Assembly (NCBI GenBank): GCA_021209875.1 | Contig: JAGYVD010000002.1 | Span: forward strand, 2,604,001-2,668,000 | DNA length: 64,000 nucleotides | Source: Rosellinia necatrix | Taxonomy: Eukaryota > Ascomycota > Sordariomycetes > Xylariales > Xylariaceae | Direction of reading: 5' to 3' | In this document: positions 22,975 to 36,606 of the stretch, in pieces | Layout of the letters: each line of letters opens with the position of its first letter | Position numbering within the stretch: the first letter of the stretch is position 1 | The notes under the pieces: generated by a model | The model's input: only the letters and a program-made list of their open reading frames with translations | What the model was told of the DNA's origin: nothing | Databases searched by the model: none | Made by a program: the position numbers and the translations under genes

Positions 22975-25900
22975 AAAACAAAAACTTTTTAAAATTAAGT
23001 TTAGTTATTTTAATATTGTTTTGTTTATATTTTTTTTATTTTTTAACTAGCTGTTTTATTGTTGTTTTAATAGTTTAGTTTAAATTTATCTGCTGCTACT
23101 GCTTTAATTTAGTTTTTTAAGCGTATTAAAAGTTTTATAGCGTTTAGGTTTTTTTTATAAAATATGTCCAGTTTTATTAATATATTTTTAAAATTTTCTG
23201 CTAGGTATTAAATATTATTCAAGTTATATTTTTTTTAAATTATTTAATATTATAAAGTTTTGTTTTCTTTTACAGCTTTTAACTGTTTTATGTATTTAAT
23301 TTTAAATTCTAGTTTTTATTAATTTTTTAATAGTAATAAAATTAATATTATTATAAAACAGGTTATTATTTGTTTTTAAAGTTTATTTATATAAAACAAG
23401 TTTTTTATTTGATAGTTTTTAATAAATTTAATATATAATTATATATTTTTTATTTATATTTAATAGTTTTAAATTTTATAATTTTAAACTAATTATTAAT
23501 GCTTATACAAAAATTTTTTTTTTAAAAAAACTTTGTTTTTATTTTAAAGTTTACTAGTTTTTTTTTATTAGCTTGTTTTTTTGTTCTGCTTATATTTTTA
23601 TTGCAGTTTAAAATATTTTATTTCAAATTTTTAAATCTGTTCAACTCATTTTTAGTTTTTTTAAAAATTTATTATTGTTTTTTTTAAATAAATTAATTAT
23701 TAAAGCGTTTTTTAGCTTTATATTTAAAACTATTTTTAATAATAATATATTTATAGCTAAATATTATATTATATTATATATAAAATTAAATACTAGGAGA
23801 AAATTATTTTTATTGTTTTAATTTTTATTTATATAAAACTATAATTATTAGTTTATTTTTAATTTATAAATTTTATTATTTTTATAATTATAAATAATAA
23901 ATATTGTTTTATTTATATTTAATATTAGTTAATTTATTAAATTTAATTATACATTTAAAAATAAATAGTCCCGCGTTATTTAATATTTATATTTTAAATA
24001 TTTTAAAAAATCATAAAGTGTTTTAAAATATTAAATAACTAATATTTCTATAGCATTTGTTTTTTTTTAAATAAAATAATTAAAATTTATTAAATTTATT
24101 AATAAATATTTATATATAATAGCATTTCTTTTTATTTTTAATATATTTTCTATGTTAATTATTATTATATTTTAAACCTTTTAAAAATTAGCATTAAAGA
24201 TAATCGTTTATTTAATTTATTTTTAATAATTTTATTTTTTAGTATTTATTATAATTTTTAATAACATTTTTAATATTTTGTTTTAAATAAAGCTAGTAAA
24301 AATTCTGTTTTAACTGTTTAATCGTTTTATTTTATTTAAAATAAATAGCTATAATTAATATATATGCTTTTTAATTAATATAGTTTATAAACAAGTTTTT
24401 TATTTAATATTAATTTTAAGATTTATATACAGCTTTAAAAGTTTTTAAATTTTGTTTTTGTTTTTCTTTTATTAAATTTATTAGATTAGATTTATAAAAA
24501 AAAGGTTTTAATGCTTTAAATATTGTTTTTTTTAAATAGGTGGTTTTAAAATAAGCTGTTTTAAAATAGATTTTTTAATATATTTTTATTAAATATTTTA
24601 AATCGTACTACTATTATTCTTAATTATATTTAATATAAATTAATTATTATTATATTTTTTTTTAAGCTATTATAATAAATAAATCCGCTGTTTTTATAAT
24701 AAAGCGATAGCTATTACGTTATTTTTTTAATTTATATTAAAAATAATATTAAAGTTTAATAAAAATCAGCTTATTATATTTATTTAATAAATAATATTTT
24801 TTGTTTAAAAATATAAAAAGCTTAATAATTTATTATTATAAAAAGCTAATATTTTATAGTTTTAAGCTGTAATATTTTAATATTTAAATAACTATTAAAA
24901 GCTCTTAGCTTTATATAAAATAAGCTTGTTTTAATATAGTTATTATTTTTAAAAATATTTTATCGGTTTTATTTTTTATTTTATTATTTTTAAAAATTAT
25001 ATTTTTAATAGCGTTTTTAAAACGTTTATTCTTATTTAAATAAATATTTTATATTAATAAAAGCTAGTATTGATATTTTATAAACTAGTTTTTTATTTTT
25101 TAAAATCTTTTTTAAATATCTTTTTTAAACGGTGCGTTTTTTTAATAATTAGTTTAATAATATCGCTATTTTATTAATATAATATATAAATATTTATATA
25201 AAGTTATAAAAGCTAAAAATAATGATACAGCTTTTTAAAAGTTTAAATTTTAAATTTCTAGTTAATAATTGTTTTAATTTTAATAAAGTTAATATTAATT
25301 TTAACTTTAGCTTATATAAGTATTTTTACATAATTAATTTTTTAATATTAAATATAAATTTATTAATATTTTTTATATTATTTTTAATATTCTTTTTGTT
25401 TTAATTAAATAAAAACGTTATTTATATATATATTAATAAAATAGTTTAAAATTTTTGGAAATTATATATTAATAAAATCTTGCTATTAAGCTAGTTTTAT
25501 ATTTAAATTAAACAGCAGAGCTTTTGTTAAAAATTTTTTGTTTAATTTAAAAACTATAAAATATTTTAATTTTAAATTTATTTATAAGCTGTAAAAACTT
25601 TTATAATATTTAGCTTTTTATCTTAAATAGCTTTTTAATATTAAAAGCTGTGTTTTATAAATTTAAAGCTAATATAATTTAATTTTTAAAATTAATTTTT
25701 TAGTGATAATTTATATAAAGATATTGTTTTTTTAAAGAAAACCCCAGCATAAATAAAACTAATATAATATTTAATTATATATTAAGTGTTATAAAATTTT
25801 ATAGTAAAATTAATTAATAATTTCTTTTCTTAAAAATAAATATTATATTAATATTTTATATTTTAAAATTTAACTATTAGCAGGTTATTTATTAGTTTTA

Positions 25901-28020
25901 ATATAACATTAAAGCTTAATTAGCTTAAAAATATCTTGGCTTTTTTTAAAAAAGCTTTTAAATAAGCTAGTTTTAAAATATTAGTTTATAAACTTTTTAA
26001 TATATTAAAATTTTATTTTTAAAAAAATATGAGTTTTTATGTTTTATTTTTATAAAAGTTTAATATAAAAGATTTATTTAAACATATTATTTTAATAAAA
26101 GCTATTTTAAGCAAGTTTTTTATAACATAAATAAACAAATTTTTTATTAATATAAATATATTAAATAATTTATATTTTTTTAATGTTTTTATTTTAAATT
26201 GTTTTAAATTTGCTCTAAAATAGTTTTCATCATAGCTTTATTTTTTCACTATTAATTATTAAATTATTATAAAATTTTAATTTTTAATATATTTGTTTAA
26301 TTTTTAATATTTTTTAGCGTTGTTTTAAAAATAAAAATAAAAATTTAAAAGTTTTTAAAAATTAAATAATAGCTGGTAAATATTTAATTATAATTTTTAT
26401 AGTTTTAAGCTAAATAACTAAATTATTTATATAGTTTAAATAAAATCTTTATTTTTTATTTATTATAAACTAATTATTATTTTATTTTAAAAGTTAGTTA
26501 TTTAAAAAGTTTTATTATTATATTATTAATTATTTATTTTAAAATAGTTTTTAATTTATAGTTAGCTTATCTGGCAATTTATTTATAATAGTTCAAAAAA
26601 TTAATAGTTTTTTTTTTTTTTAATTTTAGCTTTTAGTTGTTTTAAATTTAAATAGCAAATTTTATACTTATTATTAAAAATAATTATATTTTAATATTAT
26701 ATAACACTAAAGTGTTTATGCTTATTTTCTTTATTTATATTTAAACTTTTATAAAAACAATATTAAATTTTTAAAGCTATAAACTTTAATTAAAATAAAT
26801 AGTTAAGCTATTTTAAAAGTTTTACAAAGCTTTATTTATTTTTAAATTAAAACTATTAATAATAAGAGCTTTAAAAATAATTTAAATTAAAATAGCTTTT
26901 TTAAAATAAATTTCTTTAATATAATTTATTTTATTTAATGTTTTTATAAACAATTTTAGTTAATACAATTTTAAATAATATATTTAAACCTAGTAAATTT
27001 TTTATATATGTTTTAATTTTTTTATTTAAATATATTGTCATAAGTTTTTTATTTTATTAAAAGTTATTATAATTTTTTAAAGCTAAGTTAAATTATTTTT
27101 TTAAAAAGCTAGCGTTTTTAATAAGTTTTTCAGTTAAAAAACTGCGGTAATTACTGCTTTATAGAACTTTTTATATAAAATATAAAAGTTTTTAGCTTAA
27201 AATAATAGCAAATAATTAAAGTTTAAAAAATCTGCTTTTATAAAATTATTTTATAAATATTTGCTAAATTTTCTGCTTTTAAATTAAAAACTAAAATTTC
27301 ATTAAAAATCGTTAAAGTTTTGCTATTATAAAATAATAACTTTTAAGTTTTTTTAATATAAAATTTTTAATTTAAATTATAATAATAAATAACTAACATT
27401 TAAATTATTTCTGTTATATTTAAAAATAAACAGATAATTAAGCTATATTATAGTGCGAAAATTTTTAAATATTAATTTTATAATATTAATTCAATATTTT
27501 AGATAGCTTTTTAATATAAAAACTATATTATTTTTTGAATTTATTAGCTATAGTTTAAAACTAAATATTAAATTTGTTTTATTTGCTAATAAAAACTTTT
27601 ACGTTAAAGCTTAGTTTTTTATTTTATTTTTATAGTTTAAATTAATTTTATTAAAAAGAAAAGCAAATATGAGCTAAACCGCTTGTTTAATAAGTCAGAA
27701 TTATATGTTTTTAAAATATTAGTTCTAATTAATTTTCTAATTAAATAAATATTTTAATTAAATTGTTTATTTAAATTGTTAATTTTGTTTTTATAGCTTA
27801 AATAATAGCTAAAAATTATTTATTATTTTTATTTTAAACGCCTATATTTTATTGTTGTTTAAAAATATTAATTTTATAGTTTAAATGTAATAAAAAATAT
27901 TTTTATTTTTTAATTAAAAAATATTAAATAGTTTAATAAAACATAAGAATTATTTAATACATTATTTTTTATTTATAATTTAAAGCTTTAAGTTTTATAT
28001 TTAAAATTAATTTATTTATT
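22975..28020 (-). other. Decayed interior of the E element
   Basis: About 5 kb of A+T-rich sequence, T-rich on the plus strand, so A-rich in the element's own sense, as usual for retroelement RNA. Stops in all frames. The open frame at 25222-25404 is on the opposite strand and rich in Phe, Ile, Asn and Leu from A+T codons alone, so it is chance. No conserved domain can be identified. Confidence 0.6.
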
Positions 28021-28479
28021 TATTACAAACTATAATAAAAAAAATACAGAAAAAAAGTTCTATAATTTATTAATTATTTAGCAGCAAAAAAAAAAATCAA
28101 CAAAAGCTGGATAAAAAACTAGTAATTTATACTAGTTTTTTACTATAGTTAAAACAGTATAAAATCATAAGGCTATTATATTTATTATAGTTTATTTATA
28201 TTAAGTGTATTTGCTTATTGTTTATTAATATAGTTAATAAATATGAATAAATAAAGTTCTACTAGCGTAATACTTAATAATACAGTAAAATAAATATAAT
28301 AAATAACCGGTTAAGCAGCAGAATAATAAATAGCTTTAGCAGGTGTATATATTAACTAGTGCTGCCAGCACTTATATGCAGGGCAAGTTTTATAAAGTAA
28401 GTTGTTTTATCAAGGGGTAAGCAGACCAAGTTATTTCTAGGTTGTAACAAGCAGACCAGGTTATCTCTGGGTCGTGACA
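28021..28479 (-). repeat. Family E right LTR (5' LTR)
   Basis: A 459-bp LTR, the mirror of the left one. The inner (left) edge is converted to TATTACAAACTATAATAAA. The outer edge keeps GCAGACCAGG and GGGTCGTGACA. On the minus strand it starts TGTCACGACC. Directly inside it no primer binding site can be read, probably because of mutation. Confidence 0.9.
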
Positions 28480-28484
28480 TTTAT

Positions 28485-31068
28485 ATAAACTTTTATATAA
28501 AAACTAAATAAATAAAAAAAACCGTTTTTATATAATTTAAAAGCTGAAAAGCTATTATATTGATTAGAATAATTAAAATAAAAAACGCCTTTAATATAAT
28601 AATATATTATATGTTAAATATTTTAATACTGTTTTTTTTTTTTTTTTAAAAACGCAGACTATTTATACGCTTATTTTAACAATATAAAAAATATTATTAT
28701 ATAATAAAACTAAAAACCTATATTTTTTAATATAAGGTTTTAAAAGCTAAAATATATTTTATTAAAATAAAGCTAAAGCGTTTATATTACTGCTTTAAGC
28801 ATTTTTATATAAAAACTATATAAGCTGCTAAATTATATAAAATATAATATAAACTATTTAATTTTAAAAAGATTTAAAAGTTTTATTATTACTATTAATT
28901 ATATAATTAAATATTAAAACGTTTTAAGTTTTGTATTAAAAATAACTGCAATTTTAATTATAAAGTTATTATTAATACTATATAAATAAATAATAAATAA
29001 ATATTTTATATTATTAATTTTATAATATTATTTTAAGCTATAATATTTTTAAAATTTATATTTATATATAACGTTTAAAAACATGCTATAAATATTTAAT
29101 TACTATATATTAAAAACTTTTTATTATATTATATATAATTTAAATATAAAGTTTTATTAAAAAATTTTAAAACTAAGGTAAAATAATTAATATATAATAT
29201 TATATCATATTTATTAAATTTTATTAAATAATATATAAAATTAAATAAATATATAAACTATTTTGCTATATATATAATATATTAAAAACAGAAATTAAAT
29301 ATTATATAAAACAAAAATTAATTTTATAAAAAGTAGTTAAAGCTTTAAATAATACTACAGGTTTAAAAGGACTAGTATTTATTCTGCTAATATTTAAAAT
29401 ATATTTTAAAATTAATTAAAATTTACTTTTTTTATTAACTATTATACAAAAAGCAGAAATAATATAAAAAGCTATAAAAATATTGCGCAAAAAACAGGCT
29501 AAAGTTAAAATTAATTATATAATTAATAAACATAATAGCTTGATTATATATAATATATTTATATTATTTTTAAATAGCAAAGTTTTAATAAAAGAAATTA
29601 GTAAAAGCTGTATAAAATTTAATTAATTAAAAATTTTATATAGTTATTAAGTTAATTAATAGCTTGATATAATTTTAATATATTTAAACAAAATTATATT
29701 ATTATATAATAAATAAATAACAAACTAATAAAGAAAAAATATTTACAACTATTTCATTATTTATTATATAAAAGCATAGCAGATTAAAAAAAACGTTATT
29801 ATAAATACTAATATATAGGCTATATTTATATAAAAACTAAAGAATATTTTTATAACAGCAAAAAAACAGCAGGCATACTTTTTCATAATAAAGCTTTAGA
29901 AAAGCAGTATAATTATTATATCGGAAATATTATTTAAAAATAAAATATAATTAAAATTAATAATTTTATCGCATAAAAATATTTTAGTTTATTAAATATA
30001 TTAAATCTAAATATAATAAAACTTGAATTTTTAAATTTAAACTCATATAAAAAAAAACAAAACAACCTAACTATATAAAAATTAAAACTTATTATATAAA
30101 AATATAATAACGCTAAAAAAACTGTATTTATATAATTTGTAATTATTAAATAAATAAATTAAAAACTGCGGCTAGTATTTAAACCTTTATTTATTTACAA
30201 CTATAATGTTTTAAAAAAACTTTAAAATATTATATAAACAAATATATAATTAAAAATAAGCTAGCAAAAAAATCTTTAAATAATTATTTAGTAAACTTAA
30301 GTTAAAATATTTTAAAAAACAATTTTAAAAATTATATAACTGTTATATAAACTAGCAAAATTAAAGCTATATTAATTTAAAACTTATTATTAATACTGTT
30401 AAAAATAATTAAATATATTTATATTTATATATAACTTATATTTATTATATATAATAAAATAACCGAAAAATTTTAATATTACCAGCTTATAAATAAATAA
30501 TATATATAGCTTTATTAGATTAAATCTTTTTTAAAAAAAAAAAAAAATAAGCTAAAACAAGCTAACTTTTATATAAGGTTAAAAAAAATATTTAAAAACA
30601 AAAGATTTAATAATATAAGCTAAACAAAGCTTTTTAATTATAACAGCAGCTATTACGCGGTTTGTCCGTGTATATTTTTAAGCATTAAACTTTTTAGTTT
30701 TAAACTAAAAAAGCTTAAAAATAGCTTTTGCAGCAGATAAATTTAGTTTAAACGTTTGTAAAAACGTTTAAAGCTGCTATTTAAAATAAAATATTATAAA
30801 AGAAAACAGTAGTAATGTTATTTTTGGTATTTTATTACACATAGAAACTTATTAATAAAAAAAAAATAAAAATATATAAATAATTATCTGCTTAAAAAAA
30901 ATGATATATATTAATATATAAAAACTATATTAAAGCTTAGCAGGCTTAAGTTTTTATAAAAAAGCAGTAAACTTTTATTTAGCTTTTTTGTTTTATATAA
31001 ATAAAGTTTATAAATTACAAAATATTTTTTATTAAAAAAAACGCAAAATAAAAGCAGAAATAAGCAAG
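28485..31068. other. A+T-rich gene-free stretch
   Basis: The target that E entered resumes here. It may continue the decayed F element that starts at 19961. Slightly more G+C remains near 30640-30790, with ACGCGGTTTGTCCGTG and a stem around AAGCTTAAAAATAGCTTTTG. No gene recognised. Confidence 0.45.
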
Positions 31069-31240
31069 TGTAATAGGCTATGCCTGAAGGAATATTTATT
31101 AAGGTAATAAATAAGGTTTATTTTTTAGCTAAATAGTAGAAGTTATAAACAGTATATATATAGCTTGTAAGATATAGTTTTATAAAGCTGGTTAGTTTTA
31201 GTTATATTAGTCCAAGTTTAATAATTAATTTATAAGCTAT
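31069..31240 (+). repeat. Candidate orphan LTR start or older relic
   Basis: TGTAATAGGCTATGCCTGAA begins a stretch with more G than its surroundings and is preceded by purine-rich sequence. The TGTAATAGG beginning is LTR-like. There is no second copy in the window and no target-site duplication, so this is weak. Confidence 0.2.
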
Positions 31241-32579
31241 TTAATAATTATTTAAAATAAAATATATAATAGTTGGCTTATATTAGCTTATATATTAATA
31301 TTTTTTATAAATATTATTTATAGTATTATTTTTTTATGTTTTTTAAAAATTGCAAGCTAGTTATAAGCTGTTTTATAGTTTTTATGCTTATATTTTAAAT
31401 TTATAAATAAAGTTTTTTTAGCTTAAAAAATGTTTTTTTTATTAGGTTTTTTATTTATAAATTTTAATTTATATCGAAATATATATTTTTATTTGTTTAA
31501 TTTACTATAATATTTTAATATTATTTATAAACGTTTTATAATATTATTTTTTTGTTTATTATTTCTTAATTTTTATATATTTTTAAATGTTTTAAATATT
31601 TATATATAATCATCTTTTAAAAATTTGCTTAGCTTTATTTTTTATTATTTTATATATAATTATATAAAACTTTTAAGCTGTTTATTTTTATTTTTATTTT
31701 TTTTAATAATAATTAGCTTTATAAATTATTTTAATTTATTATTTAAGCTGTTTATGAATTAATTTTATTTTATTTTATAAGCTGTTTAACATTTTATTAT
31801 TAATATTATATTTTTTTATTATTATAGACAGGCTTTATTTTTCTTTATATTTTAGCTGGCTTGTTAATTTATTTTGCTAACGCAGCTATATTTTTTATTT
31901 ATTAAAAATTAATTTTAAGTTGTTTATAATTTTTTATTAATTCATTAAATAATTATTTTGTATTATATTAAAACAAGCTGTTTTTAATTATTATTTTTAT
32001 ATTAATTTTATTAATCAAAAATAAAATAAGATTTCTTAGTTTTATTTGTTAACTTTTATTTTTTTTTAACGTTTAATGCTGTTTTTATTTATTTATAAGC
32101 TTTATTAACTAAGTTCTAGCGTTATTTATATTTTTTTTTATTTTTTTTTTATTTATTTTCAAATGTTTTTTTTTGTTTTGTTTTTAAGCTGTTTATATGC
32201 TGTTTATAATAGCTTTAGGGGCTTTTTTTGTTTGTTTTATTATAAACTAGCTTTTTATTAATATTTTGTAAAGTTTTTTTTTTTGCTCTACTTATAAATA
32301 TATTATGTTAATAAGCTAGTAAATGATAACTTTTTAGTTTTTTATCTTAATTAAATTAATAATATGTTTTTTTATAAGCTTATTATAAATTAATTATAAA
32401 AAAAACGCGTTATTATATATTATATATATTATATAAACAAAAAAAAATGGTTTAAAATAAACTAGCTGTTGTTATAGCTGTTTATATTTTATAATAATGT
32501 TATTTATAAATAAGTTTTTAATAATTTTAAACTATATTAAATATTTTTATATTTTCTTAAAAATGTTTATATATATAAT
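31241..32579. other. A+T-rich gene-free stretch, T-rich
   Basis: T-rich on the plus strand, with no gene or boundary recognised up to the left end of the D element at 32585. Confidence 0.55.
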
Positions 32580-32584
32580 AAAAA

Positions 32585-32767
32585 TAGTAAAGATTACTAG
32601 GGGTAGTGTGGTTAAGCCTGTAAAATGTGATATAGAATTTAAAAAAGAAGGGCTTCTGGTCCCGCAGGGACCTAAAGCCTTAGGCTAGTACTTTATTTAA
32701 TCTATACAATCCTTATTTAGCTAGCTGCGCTAGCTAAATAAAAAGCTTCTTTTTTTTAATTGTATTA
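32585..32767 (+). repeat. Family D left LTR of copy 1
   Basis: The outer part is preserved (GGGGTAGTGTGGTTAAGCC and GGCTTCTGGTCCCGCAGGG). The inner part is mutated compared with the outer part of the right LTR: AAATAAAAAGCTTC here against AGATAAGAAGCCC there. It contains the family's GC hairpin and the GCTAGC palindrome. A 63-codon open frame (32497-32688) overlaps its left edge and is spurious. Confidence 0.92.
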
Positions 32768-34610
32768 AATGCTAGGGCTATAATAAAGCGTTATTATTTT
32801 TAATAACTATAACTTTTTTTTTATTGTTTATAAGGTCGGCTACAGCTTCTTTTTAATTTTTTCAGCCGAGGTTTATTTTTTTTTTAATTCTAGTATTTTT
32901 TAATTAGTTTTTTAATATTATATAGTTGCTACTCTGATTTTTACTAGTTATTTTTATAGCTGTATTTTTTTTATTTAATAAAATAATTAAATTTATTTTT
33001 AATACGGTTTATTTAATGCTTAAAAATTATTTTAATTTTAAATAATTTATTTTTTTAAGTCCTGCTTTTTAAACATTAAGCTTAATATTAATATTTTTAA
33101 TAAAAAAATTTTGTTAATATTTTTAAATAATAAGTATATAGTTAAAATAATAAAATAAATATTAAAAGTTTTAGCAATTTTAATTTATAAGCTAATTTAT
33201 TAATTTTTTTTAATTTTTATAGTTTTATCTATTATCAAAAGTATTTTTAAATAGTTTTTAAAAAATGATATTTTATATAAAACTTTAAATATATTTTATT
33301 TTTATATTAAACTTTATTAATTTATATTTATTATTATAATATTATTTTACACGCGTTATTATAAAATTTATAATTAATTTTATATTTTTATAAAAATATT
33401 TTTATATAAATTAAATATTTTAATAGTTATATTTATATTTATATTAATAAAAGTTTTATTTAATTTAAAAGCTAAAATTTAAAAAGCTGTTTATAAGGTA
33501 ATAATTTAATAAGTTTTAAATATGTTTTATTTAAGTTTTATTATAAAAATAATAATATATTTATTTATTTATAGTTTAAATATAAATATATATAATATTA
33601 AATAATAATTTCTATAGTTTAATTTTTTGTTTAAACAATTTATTGTTTTATAAATAATAAAAGTTATTATTAAAAGTTTTGCTTTTATAGCTTTTTAAGC
33701 TTTATTTAAAATTTAATTAAAAATAATGCTGCTTAAGACGTTTTAATTAAATAATAAAAATAGCTTAGCTAATACTTTTGCTTAGTTTTTAATAAAATAT
33801 TTCTTATTATTAAATATAAATAATAAACGTTTTAATATAAAATATATTATTATTATTAATATATTATAATAATTAAATTTTTTAATTGCTATAGTATAGC
33901 CAAAAATAATATTTTAAATAAGCTTATAATAAAATTTATTATAATTGTTTTTATTAGTTTAATATTTTTAATTAAATAAGTTAATTATTATTATATAGCT
34001 TTTTTGCTAATATTATATAACTTATATTTATTATTATAATATAAATATATTTTTATTTTATAAGTTTTAATTTAATTATATAAAGTTTTAGTTTTTTATT
34101 AAATATTGTTTATTAAAATAATATTTATTATTATATATTATTATTAAAAATTTAACTATTTATTTTTAAATATATATAATTTATATTTATTTTTTAATTA
34201 ACGTTATATAATAAATTATTTATAATTATAAAAAATATCTACGCTTAAAAAATTTATAACATTTTATTATTTTTGTAAATTATTTTAAAACTTTTTAATC
34301 TTTAAGATTTTTAATATAATTTATTATAATTTTAATTTTTATTGTTTTTTATTCTTAGTTTTAAATATATTATTTATATATTATTTAATTTTAGTTTTTA
34401 TTTATTTAAACTATTTTTTTTAATATTAATTAAATTTATAATATTTTTAATCAATTAAATATTTTTAAAATAAAGTTTAATCTATTTAATATATCATATA
34501 TTTATAGTTTATATTATAATAAATATAAAAACTTGTTAATTAAAGGTTTATTTATATAATTAAGAAACTTATTATTAAGCTTAGTTTAGTTTAATATATT
34601 TTTTATTACT
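32768..34610. other. Interior of D copy 1, left segment
   Basis: It aligns with about 54912-56788 of copy 2. A stem TCGGCT (32836-32841) and AGCCGA (32864-32869) just inside the LTR is retained in both copies. The rest is decayed, with no readable frame. Confidence 0.75.
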
Positions 34611-34615
34611 AAATA

Positions 34616-34928
34616 TGTTAGAACTATAGCAATTAGTTATAGTTACTCACAGCTGTTGTATGTGCATATGCTTTATATAAGCATATAGCATATATATCAC
34701 GTATATACATATAACATATATGCTTTATATATAAAACAAGCTATATTATCGCCATTATTTTAATAGGTTGTACGCTAGCAGAATTTTTGTGCAAAACTTA
34801 AAATAATGCTACGCACGATAGTTACTTAAATAGAATAATCAAGCATAATAAACATCGTATAACAAGAAGTTGTATTCTGTTTCACGCGTAAACAGTACAT
34901 ATATCGCACGTACAAAGCCTATTCAACA
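34616..34928 (+). mobile_element. Family F solo LTR nested in D copy 1, TSD AAATA
   Basis: A 313-bp unit from TGTTAGAACTATAGC to CCTATTCAACA, with exact duplications AAATA at 34611-34615 and 34929-34933. Copy 2 of D has the uninterrupted sequence with one AAATA at about 56789-56793, an empty site that confirms the insertion. The 3' half keeps CACGCGTAAACAGTACATA and ATCGCACGTAC. Mutated relatives lie at 19961-20271 and, reversed, at 63285-63597. Confidence 0.95.
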
Positions 34929-34933
34929 AAATA

Positions 34934-36398
34934 ATTAATAAAAAAAACTATTAAGTCTGTTAAAGCTTTAATTATAGTTTATAAACGTTAATAAACTTAA
35001 ACTATATAAACTATTTTTAATTTAAAAATTTATATTTTATTTTAGTTATAATATATAATAACTTAAAAATATTATTAATAATATTTATATATTTAAAATT
35101 ATTAATTTTAATTTTTATATATATTTATTTTTAATATAAAATAATATTATTTTAAAGCTTTTTTAATTAGCTATTTATTTATATATATAATATTTTTATA
35201 AAATTATTATAATAAAATATAATATAAAAACAGATTAAATTTTAAAACGCTTTAAATAATTATATTTTAGCTTTAATTAGTTTAAAATATATAAACTAAT
35301 AATATATTTAACGCTTATTATAACTATTAAACTTATATTATTTTATTTTTAATTTTTATTAAATAATTCTGTTTTATGTTTTTATAAATGTTCTGCAATT
35401 TTAATATAATATATTAATAATATATAAAAAATCTCATGTTTTTAAATATTATTTTAAAGCTTTAATTAATTTAAAAACTTAAAGTTTTTAAATACTACTA
35501 GCTGTTCTGTTATTATTAATATATTTAAAATATTTATTTAATAGCTTAATAATTTTATAAATAAATATATAATAAAAGTTTTTTTAAAAATAAAAAATTT
35601 GTTTTTATTAAACAATATAAAAATATTATATAAATAAATTATATAATCTGTTTTAATATCGGAAAAATAATAATATTATTAATAAAAGCTTATTAATAAT
35701 ATTTATATAAATAAAACAATTTATTTATAAAACGTTAAATATATATAAACGTATTATGAAATTTTATTAAAGCTATTATTAATTATTTTAGTTTTTAAAA
35801 CTTATTATTATAAATTGGTTTTAATAATTAAAATAAACTATAAATTAATAAAAAATATAGTTATATTTATTAAAATTAAATATATTTTTTTAATTAATAT
35901 TATAATTATAAATTATAATAATAATAAATAATTATTTAAAACAGAGCTTTTATTTTAAACTTTTAAATTAACTATTAAATATAAATATAGTTTTTTTATA
36001 TATAAACTATATAATAAAAATTAAATATATAAATAAAAAAACTATTAATTTAATTTATTTTATTTTATTTATAAAATTTATTAAATATTATATTAACTGT
36101 TTTTAATTATATATATTAAAAAATATAATTAAAAATTTAGTTTTATTTATTATTAATTATTTATTAAAAAATTTTTTTTTTTTTTAATATATTAATAATA
36201 TTTTAATTTTTAAATATTAAATATTTTTTTAATAATTTAAAATTTTATTGCTATAATATTTTTTATATAAATAAACTGTTTATTTAACGCTTTAATTTTG
36301 TTTTTTTTATTAAGCTTTTTTATATTTAATATTAATAGAATTTTTTAAATTTTAAGCTTTAAAGCTTTGTCCAGCTATTTGCCAGCTTTTGCTATAAG
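34934..36398. other. Interior of D copy 1, middle segment
   Basis: It aligns with about 56794-58261 of copy 2 and is decayed in both. It ends at the insertion point of the B element. No readable frame. Confidence 0.75.
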
Positions 36399-36403
36399 CG
36401 TTT

Positions 36404-36606
36404 TAAGAGGTGCACTATAGGGGTGTAAAGTGTGTATTATAAAAAATAAAGATTTAGCAAATCTAAGCTAAGCTAAAGTTTTACTTAAGTGTGGGCTAAG
36501 GCTTATATATATAAGGCTAGGCCTAATTAAGTTATGGCTGTAGTTACAGGCTATAGTATTTTAAGCAAAAAGCTTATATAAGCGTTTTTTTTATATGCGC
36601 GTATTA
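36404..36606 (+). repeat. Family B left LTR of the nested element
   Basis: A 203-bp LTR. Compared with the solo copy at 8909, the outer 40 bp are nearly unchanged. The inner half is mutated: GGCCACGGGCCACAGCACCC appears as AGTTACAGGCTATAGTATTT. Confidence 0.93.

Larger units (their letters stand above)
22496..28479 (-). mobile_element. Family E complete LTR retrotransposon, 6.0 kb, minus strand
   Basis: Long direct repeats of about 460 bp (22496-22961 and 28021-28479) bound a 5.1-kb interior, with an exact flanking duplication TTTAT at 22491-22495 and 28480-28484. On the minus strand the best preserved LTR begins TGTCACGACC. The tract AGAAAAAAGAAG lies directly before the other LTR, as a polypurine tract before a 3' LTR should. 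That places the 5' LTR on the right. Total length suits an autonomous Ty3/Gypsy- or Copia-type element, but the interior is so mutated that no gag or pol motif can be read. The superfamily is therefore open. Confidence 0.9.

Noticed and set aside
25222..25404. Short A+T-codon open frames at 25222-25404, 39925-40113, 58445-58630 and 59837-60037.
   Set aside because: All lie inside mutated element interiors and consist of Ile, Leu, Phe, Asn and Lys codons expected by chance in such DNA. The D copy frames are not shared between the two D copies.
32497..32688. 63-codon open frame.
   Set aside because: It crosses the left boundary of D copy 1 into its LTR.
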